A DNA stretch of 64,000 bases from an uncultured Fluviicola sp. (GCF_946478805.1 NZ_CAMLDC010000015.1:1-64000); one strand, 5' to 3'. Shown: positions 25,012 to 34,140, counted from the stretch's first letter. Notes: a model not told the origin generated them from the sequence alone. Made by a program: numbers and translations.

Positions 25012-26235
25012 TTACCATTTATAACTTAAACCAATACCCGGAGAAATTGCAATGGTAGTGAATGTACCTTGCAAATTCGACTCGTAATTCCTATCTGTTC
25101 GCTTGATATGCGTGTAGTAAAAGGATAAGTCCACATTGAAATGCTCATTGAACTTAAATCCTAAACCTGCTGTCCCATAAATACGTTGGCCATCAGGCGA
25201 TTCCGGGGTCACGTAACCCGATTGAACAGGTGAAAATCCGTAACCTCCACCCAATCGGATGGAAATCAGTTCACTTGCCTTGAAGTTTGCTCCACCTCTG
25301 AATGCAACAATGCTTTTATACTTTCTGGCCGATTTGGTGTCTACCAGGCTCGCCGTATTTGTTTCGTAATCGAAAGCCAGTGTATCATATGCTTTCCAAC
25401 CAACGTAATTGATATCCAGCACAAACTGCCACTTTTTTCCTGTATCGTAGGATCCACCGAGAGTCAAAACGCTTGGTAATGGAAGTGATGATGTGAAAGG
25501 TCCGTTTGGAAAGTTTGCACTCAAAGATTCCGGAACCGTAAATTTTGCGTCTCCATCTTTCACTTTCATGGAAACTTTCGAACGATAGGTCAAACCAAGA
25601 GAAAAGTGTTCGTTGATCTTCGCGTTCAACCCTAAATTATATCCGAAACCAAGCGCCTTACCAGACAATTCCGCATGGCTGTATGATCCGTCGGCGAACT
25701 GAACCGGGATATCTTTCTGTAAATCCACCTCTCCTGATGAAATAATGAAGCCTGCACCGATTCCAAAATGCTCATTGATCTTGTAAGAAACTGTCGGTTG
25801 GAAGTAAATGGATTTCAACGACAATTTGGTCAATGCGAATCTTCCGATCCACGCATCTTCATATTGAATAGTACTTCCGAAAGGAGTGTAGACTGCCAAT
25901 CCGACTTTCAGTGACTCCATTTTTTTAAATCCGAAAAGAGCGTACAATGAAAACGGTGTTCCCATAGGCGATTTTGTCCGATAACCATCACCGGATGCCG
26001 AATCTACAAATAAGGTATTTGCAAATATGGGAGAAAATCCTGCGTTGATTTCACTCTTCTTTACAAATGCAACTCCACCGGGATTATAAAATAAGGACGA
26101 TGCATCCTCAGACAATGCAGTTCCTGCAAGCCCCATTCCTTGTTGCTTTTGTCCCTGAAAATTCACTTGGAATCCTTGTGAATGAATAGTAATCACAGCG
26201 AAAACGCTGAATAGAAGTAGTACTAATTTTTGCAT
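25012..26235 (-). CDS. OmpP1/FadL-family outer-membrane transporter
   Basis: A 407-residue outer-membrane beta-barrel. Signal peptide about 1-19, then the FadL hallmark N-terminus GFQVNFQGQKQQGMGLAGTALSEDASSLFYNPGGVAF (residues about 21-57 in short blocks: QGMGLAGTA, DASSLFYNPG), which forms the plug or hatch, followed by alternating strands ending in GLSYKW. FadL proteins pass long-chain fatty acids or other hydrophobic compounds across the outer membrane. It heads a three-gene minus-strand operon with an SGNH hydrolase (5-base gap) and a secreted esterase, so fatty-acid uptake after ester hydrolysis is the likely purpose. Confidence 0.9.
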   Translation of the reverse strand: MQKLVLLLFSVFAVITIHSQGFQVNFQGQKQQGMGLAGTALSEDASSLFYNPGGVAFVKKSEINAGFSPIFANTLFVDSASGDGYRTKSPMGTPFSLYALFGFKKMESLKVGLAVYTPFGSTIQYEDAWIGRFALTKLSLKSIYFQPTVSYKINEHFGIGAGFIISSGEVDLQKDIPVQFADGSYSHAELSGKALGFGYNLGLNAKINEHFSLGLTYRSKVSMKVKDGDAKFTVPESLSANFPNGPFTSSLPLPSVLTLGGSYDTGKKWQFVLDINYVGWKAYDTLAFDYETNTASLVDTKSARKYKSIVAFRGGANFKASELISIRLGGGYGFSPVQSGYVTPESPDGQRIYGTAGLGFKFNEHFNVDLSFYYTHIKRTDRNYESNLQGTFTTIAISPGIGLSYKW

Positions 26236-26393
26236 AGTTGACAGAACGAAAATGCGTTAATGGCGAGTAAGATACAAAAAATCTATGAGCGCACAATAAA
26301 TTTAACAATCAGGTTCTTTTTTTAATTACATGCGTTAAAATTAAATTCACATCCGAAATAGATTTCATATATTGCGTTATTAAACAGGCAATT

Positions 26394-26729
26394 ATGAACG
26401 GACTATATTTAATTTTTATCGGAATCTTTTTGAGTTTTAACTCCACCGCTCAAAATATGGTTAATGAACCCAAAGGGAATTTTGGTGGTGACGGGAAGAA
26501 TGCGCCCTCATTACAGTTGAATGAGAACCATACATTTGTTTATACGGATCTGACAAAAGCTTCCAAACCGATTGTTGCTGAAGGAACCTGGTCGATAGAA
26601 TCTAATGAATTGATTTTAAATCCTGATTCCAAAGCGCGATTAAACAAACATTACACGCTTATCCGTGAAGGGTTGTGCATCAAGACGAGAAAGAATCTGG
26701 CGTTTTACACCTTGTGTAATTGCAAGTAG
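26394..26729 (+). CDS. Small secreted protein, lipocalin-like pattern
   Basis: A 111-residue exported protein. Signal peptide about 1-19 (STAQN), then a short domain with LQLNENHTFVYTDLT and GTWSIESNELILNPDS, strand patterns like small lipocalin- or copper-resistance-type domains of Bacteroidota that report a model curve of a free form. It ends in a Cys-rich LCNCK. No firm family. It stands alone, divergent from the FadL-like gene and convergent with the adhesin-like gene, with a weak hairpin near 26756-26783 between them. Confidence 0.65.
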   Translation: MNGLYLIFIGIFLSFNSTAQNMVNEPKGNFGGDGKNAPSLQLNENHTFVYTDLTKASKPIVAEGTWSIESNELILNPDSKARLNKHYTLIREGLCIKTRKNLAFYTLCNCK

Positions 26730-26787
26730 TTATTCAAAACGAATTTTCCGCAATCAATCAGAACTATTGAGTCACAGCTGATTTTTT

Positions 26788-29691
26788 CTATCTCAGCATG
26801 TTCAAATGCCCGTTGAAGACTTCGTATCGGTCATCATCCAGGTTTTTAATACGAATGGTCCAAGTATAAATTCCTGCCTGGACTAATTTGCCCATGTAAG
26901 TTCCGTCCCAGCCTTTAGTCACATCGTGAGATTCAAACAATGTTTCACCCCAACGATTGTAAATCGTGAATGAATAGTTTTGTGTATCATACCCGGCAGT
27001 CACAACCGGAGCAAACACATTGTTAAATTCATCCCCATCCGGTGTAAATGAATTCGGAACATAGATAATACGATCCTCTTTTATCGTAATGATCAAGGAA
27101 GCCACATCTATACAGCCATCCGGACTGGTAACAGTTAATGTGACAGTATAATTCCCGGGAACCTGCGGATAATGATGCGCCGGATTCTCAGCACTGCTGT
27201 TATCACCATCTCCAAAGTTCCAGAAATAAGAACTTCCGTTTATGGAATGGTTATTAAACTGCGCATCGGTTTCTGTTTGCGACAGCACTTGCGGGCTTGC
27301 GTTAAACATTGCGTCCGGATTCGGATAAACAATAATGTAATTCGTTTGGGTCGTACTCGTTGAACATCCATTGGTAGTATTCGTCAGGGTGATTGAATAA
27401 GTCCCCGCCGTATTAAACGTATGATCGACACCTCCCACTCCATTTGCGGTGGTGTTATCCCCAAAGTTCCAATCAGAAGTTGTAACCGCAGGATCCGAGG
27501 TGAAATGAACGTCCAAAGGAATACATCCACTTAAAGCATCCGCTACAAAATTGGAATTCGGTGAAGGATCGACCACAATATTCATCGTGTTTGTTCCACC
27601 GCAACCTTGTGTATGAATATAAGTCACTGTATGTATTCCTGGCCCGGCAACACTTGGTGTGAAAACACCGGTTGGATCTGTAATTCCTGTTCCCGACCAG
27701 GTTCCACCCGCAATATCAGCAGTCAGATTTGCAGCAGCTGCGTTATTCTCGCAGAATGGTCCGGCAGGAGTCAAATTGGGTACTACCGGATTGTTAACAG
27801 TAATCGCCATACTTGTTACCGAAGCGCATTGTCCTGTACTTGGAGTAAAGGTATAACTTCCGGAAGTCGTATTATCTACAACTGCAGGTGTCCATGTTCC
27901 TGTAATCGAATCATTTGATATACTTGGTAATACGGGAGCCACATCGCCCGAACAAAGTGCCGGAATTTGAGTAAACAAAGGCGTTGGAGCCGGACCAACG
28001 ACAATTGCAACTGTTACCGGTGAAGTACATTGCGCGGAATTCGGAGTAAATGTGTAATTGACAGTCCCCACAGTTGATGTATTGATTGTTGCAGGAGACC
28101 ATGTTCCGGCAACTCCATTATCAGAAGTCGGCAGCAAAGCTTGTGGCGTCGCATTCAGACAATAAGTCGGATGAGCAGGAAAAGTGGGTGTTATAGAAGC
28201 CAGTACATTCACTGAAATAGTTGCCGGAAGTGCACATTGATTCACATTCGGAGTGAAGGTATAAGTTCCGGAAACCGTATTGCTAATAGCAGCAGGAGAC
28301 CAAGTTCCAAAGATAGTAGGCACATTGGTTTGAGCCGGAAAAGCTGGAGCTGCCTGACCCGAACAAATGTCCGGAACAGGAGCGAATGCAAGTGTAACAA
28401 ACGGATTAACGGTCACATTTACAGTTTCAACAGATGTACATCCTGTAGATGAAGTAGCATTCAAAATTGCCACGTAATTTCCGGGAGCCGGATAAGATAC
28501 AGTATGTGGCCCGGGACCTGTAGGATTGGATGGACTACCCGATCCATTCACAAAATTCCAGCTCAAGGAACTGTAATTTGTCGAAGTGTTTCCATCAAAG
28601 GAAATCGGAGTTCCGGCACAAACGGTAAACGGACCACCTGTAATATTGGCATCAGGACCCACAAATGTTCCGGTTCCACCCCAATTCAATGAAAATCCAT
28701 TGGTCGCGTTGGTATTATTGATAAGAATCGCGTAGCTTGTTCCTACAGTCATATTCAATTGTTGCACATAGGCGTCTTCGATACCGCTCCAACCAACCGC
28801 TTCATTTTGGTCTGTTGAACTTGCATTCATTCCTGTACTTGCATTCGCATTGATAAAGGACGTTGCCGTGCAGCGAATAGCAGTTCGCGGTCCGCATGGA
28901 TCCGATGTGCTCAATTGAAAAATAATGAAATCAATATCATCCATTTGGTTTGCCGGAATGATATCCATTGTCAAGGTTCCGGCAGTTTGACAAGTCCAGG
29001 TATACCAAACCGAATTGGTTTCAAAGATTCCAAAACCGGACAAGCACGTGCCTGCATTTTCATTGTTATTCACTCCACCACTAGTGAGGTTGGTCACACT
29101 GATTGAATTCTTGTTACACAACCTTCCTGCTCCGTTACAATCTGCAGACGCAACCGGTGGTGGCGTGTAATTATTGATACACAGCTGGAAAGATCCCCTT
29201 TGAGCAGCAGTTGTACTGATTCGAATCAGGTAAGCAGTTCCCTGAACCAAACCCGTATTGAACAGCTGCGAATCCGGAGAACCTCCTGTTCCATTCGTAC
29301 AACCTCCGATCACTTGGTTTAAAGGTCCGGCACAGTTTCCGGAGTAGATGGCAATTCTCGGTTGTTGGATAGTGGCACCATTCACGGAAATCAATACATT
29401 GGTTCCGATGGCCACAAATGAAAACCAGACATCCGAAGTGGCAGAAGCTGTCCAGCATGGTGCCGCAGCAAATGTGCCGGCAGTGGATCCCGCGCTTGTA
29501 TATTGAGTCGTAGACGAGCAGTAATTGGTGACATTGGTCAATGGCAAGGCTGTAGCACAATCATCTCCCTGGGCAAATGATTCACCCGAAAAGAACAACA
29601 GCGAAACGAATAAAAGACCTTGCAAAAAATTCGGTAAACGGGTTTTCTTAAAATCGGTCTCTTTCGATAAAAATGGGGTTATATTTTTCAT
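26788..29691 (-). CDS. Large surface protein with PKD/Ig-like repeats and gliding-motility-type C-terminus
   Basis: A 967-residue protein counting from ATG 29691 (29697 is equally possible; the longer frame to 29790 adds no signal). Signal peptide near residues 10-40 (FLQGLLFVSLLFFSGESFAQ). Two Cys-rich beta domains follow (about 43-350; DDCATALPLTNVTNYC, SDVWFSF, QLCIN). A PKD domain is at about 350-430. Four tandem Ig-like repeats of about 70 residues each carry a FTPN..QC motif. Two more PKD domains (SYFWNFGDGDNSS) precede a type B sorting domain of about 90 residues beginning VPNSFTPDGDEFNNVF. It is probably a T9SS-secreted, surface-attached adhesin or matrix protein; the ligand is unknown. 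Confidence 0.9.
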   Translation of the reverse strand: MKNITPFLSKETDFKKTRLPNFLQGLLFVSLLFFSGESFAQGDDCATALPLTNVTNYCSSTTQYTSAGSTAGTFAAAPCWTASATSDVWFSFVAIGTNVLISVNGATIQQPRIAIYSGNCAGPLNQVIGGCTNGTGGSPDSQLFNTGLVQGTAYLIRISTTAAQRGSFQLCINNYTPPPVASADCNGAGRLCNKNSISVTNLTSGGVNNNENAGTCLSGFGIFETNSVWYTWTCQTAGTLTMDIIPANQMDDIDFIIFQLSTSDPCGPRTAIRCTATSFINANASTGMNASSTDQNEAVGWSGIEDAYVQQLNMTVGTSYAILINNTNATNGFSLNWGGTGTFVGPDANITGGPFTVCAGTPISFDGNTSTNYSSLSWNFVNGSGSPSNPTGPGPHTVSYPAPGNYVAILNATSSTGCTSVETVNVTVNPFVTLAFAPVPDICSGQAAPAFPAQTNVPTIFGTWSPAAISNTVSGTYTFTPNVNQCALPATISVNVLASITPTFPAHPTYCLNATPQALLPTSDNGVAGTWSPATINTSTVGTVNYTFTPNSAQCTSPVTVAIVVGPAPTPLFTQIPALCSGDVAPVLPSISNDSITGTWTPAVVDNTTSGSYTFTPSTGQCASVTSMAITVNNPVVPNLTPAGPFCENNAAAANLTADIAGGTWSGTGITDPTGVFTPSVAGPGIHTVTYIHTQGCGGTNTMNIVVDPSPNSNFVADALSGCIPLDVHFTSDPAVTTSDWNFGDNTTANGVGGVDHTFNTAGTYSITLTNTTNGCSTSTTQTNYIIVYPNPDAMFNASPQVLSQTETDAQFNNHSINGSSYFWNFGDGDNSSAENPAHHYPQVPGNYTVTLTVTSPDGCIDVASLIITIKEDRIIYVPNSFTPDGDEFNNVFAPVVTAGYDTQNYSFTIYNRWGETLFESHDVTKGWDGTYMGKLVQAGIYTWTIRIKNLDDDRYEVFNGHLNMLR

Positions 29692-29823
29692 CGACATAAG
29701 TAATAATTCGGAAGATACGAAATCCTCTGAATTATTAACGTAATCAAAGTGAAGAAGTTGCTTCAAATCAAAACAACATTCATGTGGCAAAAATTTTTTA
29801 TCTTTCAGAAAACTTGAATCAAT

Positions 29824-31317
29824 TTGAAATTCCTTTTATTTTGCACTTTAATTCTATCTTGTTTCTCCTTAACCGCTCAAGTGGATAGTCTTTCTCTCGA
29901 AAAATGCTACCTAAAAAAGGCCGATAGTCTATTTGAACGAGGTGAGTATGAAGCTTCACGTGCTTATTTTTTGTCAGCCCAAACCTATTCTTTAACTAAA
30001 AGTTCCAGCGAAAGAGATCTCAAAGAAAAAGCCAAATTTTACCTTGAGAAACAGCGAAAAGTCGATGTGGCGATAACCTATAATTTGACCGATTCTATTA
30101 AATACAAATACCGCATGGAAGAGGCAAATCGGTGGCTGACCATCTACAAAGATACATCCACCGCGGTCTCTTATTTTCTCGAAGCGCACAAAATATTTCC
30201 TGATAAACCAGAACCGATGGAGTGTATTGTATCGGCTTTAGACCTGCAACACCGAAAGATGGATACAATAGTCTTATCCAATAAACAAGCAGGAAAGTAC
30301 CTTTTTATAGGGAAACAACCACGCTATAAATTTGATTATGTGTCCAATAAAACAACTATCACCGGCTATCAGTTTCGTTATCTCAACTATCAGCTGACTG
30401 GTTCTCAAATAGATTCCGTTTTTTGTTTGAAGGATAGTTTACCCTTCACCGGAGTATTGATTTCTCAAGGAACAATAGTTGCTGATAATAGTGGTACTAA
30501 AACAGATCGGTATATTTCATTATATCAATTTGTATCAGGAATGCGTGTTTCCCAAACAGATTATCAATTATGTAAGGCACCGTCATCAAAACAGATCCCG
30601 AATCGATTGCACCGTTACATTCCATTTGAACCAGACGAATACGTTTGCGGCATTCAAATAAGTTTTAAAAACACCGTGGAAAAAATCACGTATTATCCAT
30701 CTGGCACATTATCGGGCAGATCATATTACGGAACGAATAGTCACAAAGCTATTTATTATACGGAGTCGGGTGACACTTTAGGTACATCCCTTCAGTATTA
30801 TTCTGAGGACAGCATCTATCAAATCACCTCTTCAAAACGTTTTTTTGAATCCGGACGACTAAAATCTTTCAGTTATTCAAAGGAAACTATCGAAGGACAA
30901 AAACTCATCAATGACTATTTTGAACGTGATGAACAAGGTGATACCTTGAAGTATATTCATTTTAATGCCCTCGATGGTACGACACTTTCTGTTCAACAAT
31001 GGGACGATGGTGGACATTTACTTCGACGGCTCACCAATGAAGCAGGTAGCCTAATTTCTGTACCGACTTCACGTACAGTCTTTTTATCGGAAGATTATCA
31101 AATCATTTCGGAAACTGAATTTGTCGGAAATTATAATCGGAAACTGCTTGAAGGTCATGACCCACATCCGCTTTTCGAAACATTTGATATGGTTCCTGAC
31201 TCACAAAAGAGTTTTCACTATGTTTTTTATGCCTATCCGAAAGGGATTTATGGAAAAGAATCAAGAAAACATTATGAACGGATTCGAAAAATTCAACAAA
31301 AATTGGAAAAAAATTGA
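29824..31317 (+). CDS. Secreted protein of unknown function with TTG start
   Basis: A 497-residue exported protein. The only sensible start is a TTG at 29824: an in-frame stop lies just upstream and the signal peptide (KFLLFCTLILSCFSLTAQ) begins immediately. After the signal comes a short TPR-like helical stretch (about 20-130: ADSLFERGEYEASRAYFLSAQ), then a beta-rich region with tyrosine-rich strand repeats reminiscent of the toxin-antitoxin-type MORN-like antidote repeats (YYPSGTLSGRSYYG, RFFESGRLKSF). I cannot name a family. It is divergent from the adhesin-like gene and stands alone. The many Tyr, Ser and Lys codons look A/T-richer than its neighbours. Confidence 0.72.
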   Translation: MKFLLFCTLILSCFSLTAQVDSLSLEKCYLKKADSLFERGEYEASRAYFLSAQTYSLTKSSSERDLKEKAKFYLEKQRKVDVAITYNLTDSIKYKYRMEEANRWLTIYKDTSTAVSYFLEAHKIFPDKPEPMECIVSALDLQHRKMDTIVLSNKQAGKYLFIGKQPRYKFDYVSNKTTITGYQFRYLNYQLTGSQIDSVFCLKDSLPFTGVLISQGTIVADNSGTKTDRYISLYQFVSGMRVSQTDYQLCKAPSSKQIPNRLHRYIPFEPDEYVCGIQISFKNTVEKITYYPSGTLSGRSYYGTNSHKAIYYTESGDTLGTSLQYYSEDSIYQITSSKRFFESGRLKSFSYSKETIEGQKLINDYFERDEQGDTLKYIHFNALDGTTLSVQQWDDGGHLLRRLTNEAGSLISVPTSRTVFLSEDYQIISETEFVGNYNRKLLEGHDPHPLFETFDMVPDSQKSFHYVFYAYPKGIYGKESRKHYERIRKIQQKLEKN

Positions 31318-31373
31318 GTATTTCATTACTTCACAATACTAAACCTACTAAAGATAATTGTCAACAGATCAAT

Positions 31374-31724
31374 CTATTCATCACCAATAAAGACATACAA
31401 ATGCGCCACCTTTCCATTTTCGAGAATGAAAAAATCCATCCCTTTCAAATCGCCCTGGCTCGTTTCAATTGTCCAAAACAATCTCGCTCCGTTCTGTGTC
31501 CATTCCATTGGCCTGACAGCTTTAAAATCGAATTCAGGATCCGTTTGTACTTTGTCAATAAAGTCGGATACTTCACTTATTCCGTTCAGGATGGTATTCG
31601 GATCATACATCCGTACGTCATGTGCATAAATTTCAGATAACATACCATCTCTTTTTGAACGATTTCGTTCGTTCCAAACCGCCAAATGGGCTTCCTCCAA
31701 ATTTTTAATTGATTCTGCATTCAT
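31374..31724 (-). CDS. NTF2-like / SnoaL-like family protein
   Basis: A 116-residue cytoplasmic protein with the small alpha-plus-beta NTF2-like pattern: an N-terminal helix (NLEEAHLAVWNERNRSKR), then IYAHDVRMYDPNTILNGISEVSDFIDKVQ, then the curved sheet (FDFKAVRPMEWTQNGARLFW, KGMDFFILENGKVAHLYVF). Such proteins are small enzymes or ligand-binding domains; no specific activity can be read. Divergent from a Crp/Fnr regulator by 119 bases, which often means it is that regulator's target. Confidence 0.78.
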   Translation of the reverse strand: MNAESIKNLEEAHLAVWNERNRSKRDGMLSEIYAHDVRMYDPNTILNGISEVSDFIDKVQTDPEFDFKAVRPMEWTQNGARLFWTIETSQGDLKGMDFFILENGKVAHLYVFIGDE

Positions 31725-31830
31725 AATATAAGTCTCTTTTAAGTCTGCTAAATTAGATTCAAAAAAGGAAGAATAAGTTGATGTATATCAATGTCTGAAA
31801 CATCCCAATTTCATCGTTTGGAAGAATTTT

Positions 31831-31838
31831 TATATTTG
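31831..31838 (+). promoter_or_regulatory. TAnnTTTG -7 box five bases before the Crp/Fnr gene
   Basis: TATATTTG followed by CACTT and the ATG at 31844. A TTTG at 31817-31820 is only ten bases upstream, too close for a standard -33 element. Confidence 0.4.
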
Positions 31839-31843
31839 CACTT

Positions 31844-32422
31844 ATGCATCATTCCCTGATAAATTACATCCATGAACGTTCACAAAGTGAATTATCCAAC
31901 GAGGACATCCAACTCATCAAGGAAGCATTTATTCCAAAGAAGCTCAGAAAAAAGGAATTTTTATTGCAAACAGGAGAAATATGCAAATACATTGGTTTTA
32001 TTGTAAGTGGCGCTACCAAACAGTATACAATCGATGACAAAGGAAACGAGCATGTAATGAATCTGGCCATTGAGCACTGGTGGACTTCCGATAGAGAAAG
32101 CTTTTACAATCAAACTCCAAGTATTTATGCAATTGATGCTTGGGAAGAAACCGAATTATTGTTGCTGCCCTTTGGATATTATACACGAGTAAATCACATT
32201 CCTGCTTTTAAAGAGATGAGGGTCAAACTGGATGACAACAATTACACTTCTAACCAGCGGAGAATGAATCACATTTTAAATATGAAAGCAGAACAGCGCT
32301 ATGAAGAACTAGTCAGAGCCTACCCGGAATTTCTTCACCGGTTTCCACAGCATATTTTGGCTTCTTATCTTGGCATTACAAAAGAAACTTTGAGTCGTAT
32401 CCGAAATCAGACGAAAGGATAG
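31844..32422 (+). CDS. Crp/Fnr family transcriptional regulator
   Basis: A 192-residue regulator. Residues about 20-120 form the cyclic-nucleotide-binding-type beta-roll (KEFLLQTGEICKYIGFIVSGATKQYTID) and residues about 140-192 a winged-helix DNA-binding domain ending in ILASYLGITKETLSRIRNQ. The cNMP-binding signature residues are not conserved and there is no N-terminal Cys cluster, so it is unlikely to bind cAMP like CRP or an Fe-S cluster like FNR. It is of the short Bacteroidota type often found next to NTF2-like or small oxidoreductase genes. Its probable target is the divergent NTF2-like gene. Confidence 0.88.
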   Translation: MHHSLINYIHERSQSELSNEDIQLIKEAFIPKKLRKKEFLLQTGEICKYIGFIVSGATKQYTIDDKGNEHVMNLAIEHWWTSDRESFYNQTPSIYAIDAWEETELLLLPFGYYTRVNHIPAFKEMRVKLDDNNYTSNQRRMNHILNMKAEQRYEELVRAYPEFLHRFPQHILASYLGITKETLSRIRNQTKG

Positions 32423-32431
32423 TTCCGAACT

Positions 32432-33838
32432 TTACTTCCCGATACAAAACTTACTAAAGATATTTGCCAACAGATCATCTTCGGAGATTTGACCCGTGAT
32501 ACTTCCGAGCCAAAACATAGCCTGGCGGATGTCCATCGCTACGAAATCTCCGGTAATGTTGGTTTCCAATCCCCATTTTGCTTTTTCCAGAGCATCCTGG
32601 GTTTTTTCCAAGGCATCCAAATGACGTGCGTTGGTCACAATCGTATCGGATTGCGTATTGAAGGAACCTAAGATTTGTTGGGACAACCACGCTTTCAATT
32701 CTGATACCCCACTTCCATTCTTTGCACTGATAGCCAAGAATGGTGTTTCAAAAGCTCGTACTTCATCCGATTGGCCTTTGCGTAGATCGTATTTGTTTCC
32801 GATCACCAGGAAGTGTTTATCCGGATAGACTTTTGCCTGTTCATCAGCCCAACGACCGGTCTCTTCAGGGTTCATGGATAAATGCCCTTCTATTGAAGAA
32901 TTTTCTCCGCTGAAATCACTCAACATCAATACGATCTTGGCTTGTTTGATCTTGTCCAGGGAACGCTGAATTCCCAAGGCTTCAATTTCCTCGGCTGCTT
33001 CTTCCCGAATTCCAGCCGTATCTATCAGTCGGAATAAGATTCCATCGATATTCAAAATTTCTTCGATGACATCACGCGTTGTTCCGGCAATATTGCTCAC
33101 AATTGCCCGGTCTTCACCCAGCAGTTGATTCAAAAGCGTGCTTTTTCCCGTATTGGGTGCCCCGACTATTGCAACCGGAACTCCATTTTTTAGCACATTT
33201 CCCAATTCAAAGGATTGGATCAATCTTCGTACATAAGCCAAAACTTCAGTCACCAAAGCCAATAATTCCGTTCGGTCAGCAAATTCGACATCCTCTTCCG
33301 CAAAATCCAATTCCAGTTCCACCAAGGAAGCAAAATGAATCAGTTTTTCACGTAAATCGCGCAATTCATTGGAAAACGATCCGCGCATCTGGTTCATCGC
33401 TACTTCATGTGAGCGGGCAGATTCGGAAGCAATCAGATCGGAAACGGCTTCAGCCTGGCTCAAGTCCATTCGTCCGTTCAAAAAAGCACGCATGGTGAAT
33501 TCTCCCGGTTTGGCTAATTCACAGCCATTTGCCAAGAACAAACGGATGATTTCCTGTTGAATGAAAACCGAACCGTGACATGCAATTTCAACCGTGTTTT
33601 CTCCGGTGAAACTATGTCCTTCATGGAATATCGTCGCAACCACCTCATCCAAGACAGAACAATCCGGGTTCTTCAATCGAAGGAAATGCGCACTATGCGA
33701 AGCTACCTGTTCGAATGATTTCCCAGCAACCTGTGACAAAATTGAAATGGCATCTTTTCCTGATAATCGGATCAAGGCTATCGCACCCATTCCCGGGGCT
33801 GTTGATAAGGCACAAATGGTTTTTGGAGAAATACTCAT
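32432..33838 (-). CDS. mnmE: tRNA uridine-5-carboxymethylaminomethyl(34) synthesis GTPase MnmE
   Basis: A 468-residue tRNA-modifying GTPase that, with MnmG, installs the cmnm5 group on wobble U34. The N-terminal formyl-THF-binding domain (about 1-120) begins TICALSTAPGMGAIALIRLSG. A helical domain surrounds a Ras-like G domain with G1 GAPNTGKST (226-234), G2 AGTTRD (251-256), G3 DTAG, and G4 NKYD. It ends in the conserved CIGK with catalytic Cys465. Length typical. The start has a TAACTTTG box four bases upstream. It ends nine bases from the convergent Crp/Fnr gene, with no terminator visible. Confidence 0.97.
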   Translation of the reverse strand: MSISPKTICALSTAPGMGAIALIRLSGKDAISILSQVAGKSFEQVASHSAHFLRLKNPDCSVLDEVVATIFHEGHSFTGENTVEIACHGSVFIQQEIIRLFLANGCELAKPGEFTMRAFLNGRMDLSQAEAVSDLIASESARSHEVAMNQMRGSFSNELRDLREKLIHFASLVELELDFAEEDVEFADRTELLALVTEVLAYVRRLIQSFELGNVLKNGVPVAIVGAPNTGKSTLLNQLLGEDRAIVSNIAGTTRDVIEEILNIDGILFRLIDTAGIREEAAEEIEALGIQRSLDKIKQAKIVLMLSDFSGENSSIEGHLSMNPEETGRWADEQAKVYPDKHFLVIGNKYDLRKGQSDEVRAFETPFLAISAKNGSGVSELKAWLSQQILGSFNTQSDTIVTNARHLDALEKTQDALEKAKWGLETNITGDFVAMDIRQAMFWLGSITGQISEDDLLANIFSKFCIGK

Positions 33839-33843
33839 AGCGC

Positions 33844-33851
33844 AAAGTTAC
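33844..33851 (-). promoter_or_regulatory. TAnnTTTG -7 box four bases before mnmE
   Basis: The minus strand reads TAACTTTG, CGCT, then the ATG at 33838. Perfect consensus; no TTG at the usual -33 distance. It predicts a leaderless mnmE mRNA. Confidence 0.4.
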
Positions 33852-34102
33852 AAAGTGATTTCCACCTTTTTACCATTGCCGTAAAAAGGTGGAGCCAAAA
33901 AGGTCTAGGTGCGGTAAACCAATCGACCTGTTAGCGGGTTATGACGTATTTTTTCTTAAACTCGTCGTTCCTCCTCAAACAGAAGAAAAAATAACCGTCA
34001 TTTACCGCACAGGTACCCGATCTTGTTCACCAAAGCACCACAAATTTAGGTTCTCTAAGTTGAACTATTTATTGCTTCAGTTAATTAACCATGAACTGTT
34101 TA

Positions 34103-34140
34103 AGCAAAAAAGCCGAATAGATTTCTCCATTCGGCTTCAT
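34103..34140 (-). terminator. Terminator of the T9SS gene at 34153
   Basis: Perfect 9-bp arms 34110-34118 (AAGCCGAAT) and 34129-34137, followed on the minus strand by a U-run. It lies 16 bases past the T9SS gene stop. Confidence 0.8.

Noticed and set aside
26756..26783. Weak hairpin AATCAG/CTGATT between 26394 and 26788 genes
   Set aside because: Only six base pairs with a long loop; not enough to call a terminator.
31314..31640. 108-residue plus-strand frame opposite the NTF2-like gene
   Set aside because: Antisense to a recognisable protein and without any family pattern.
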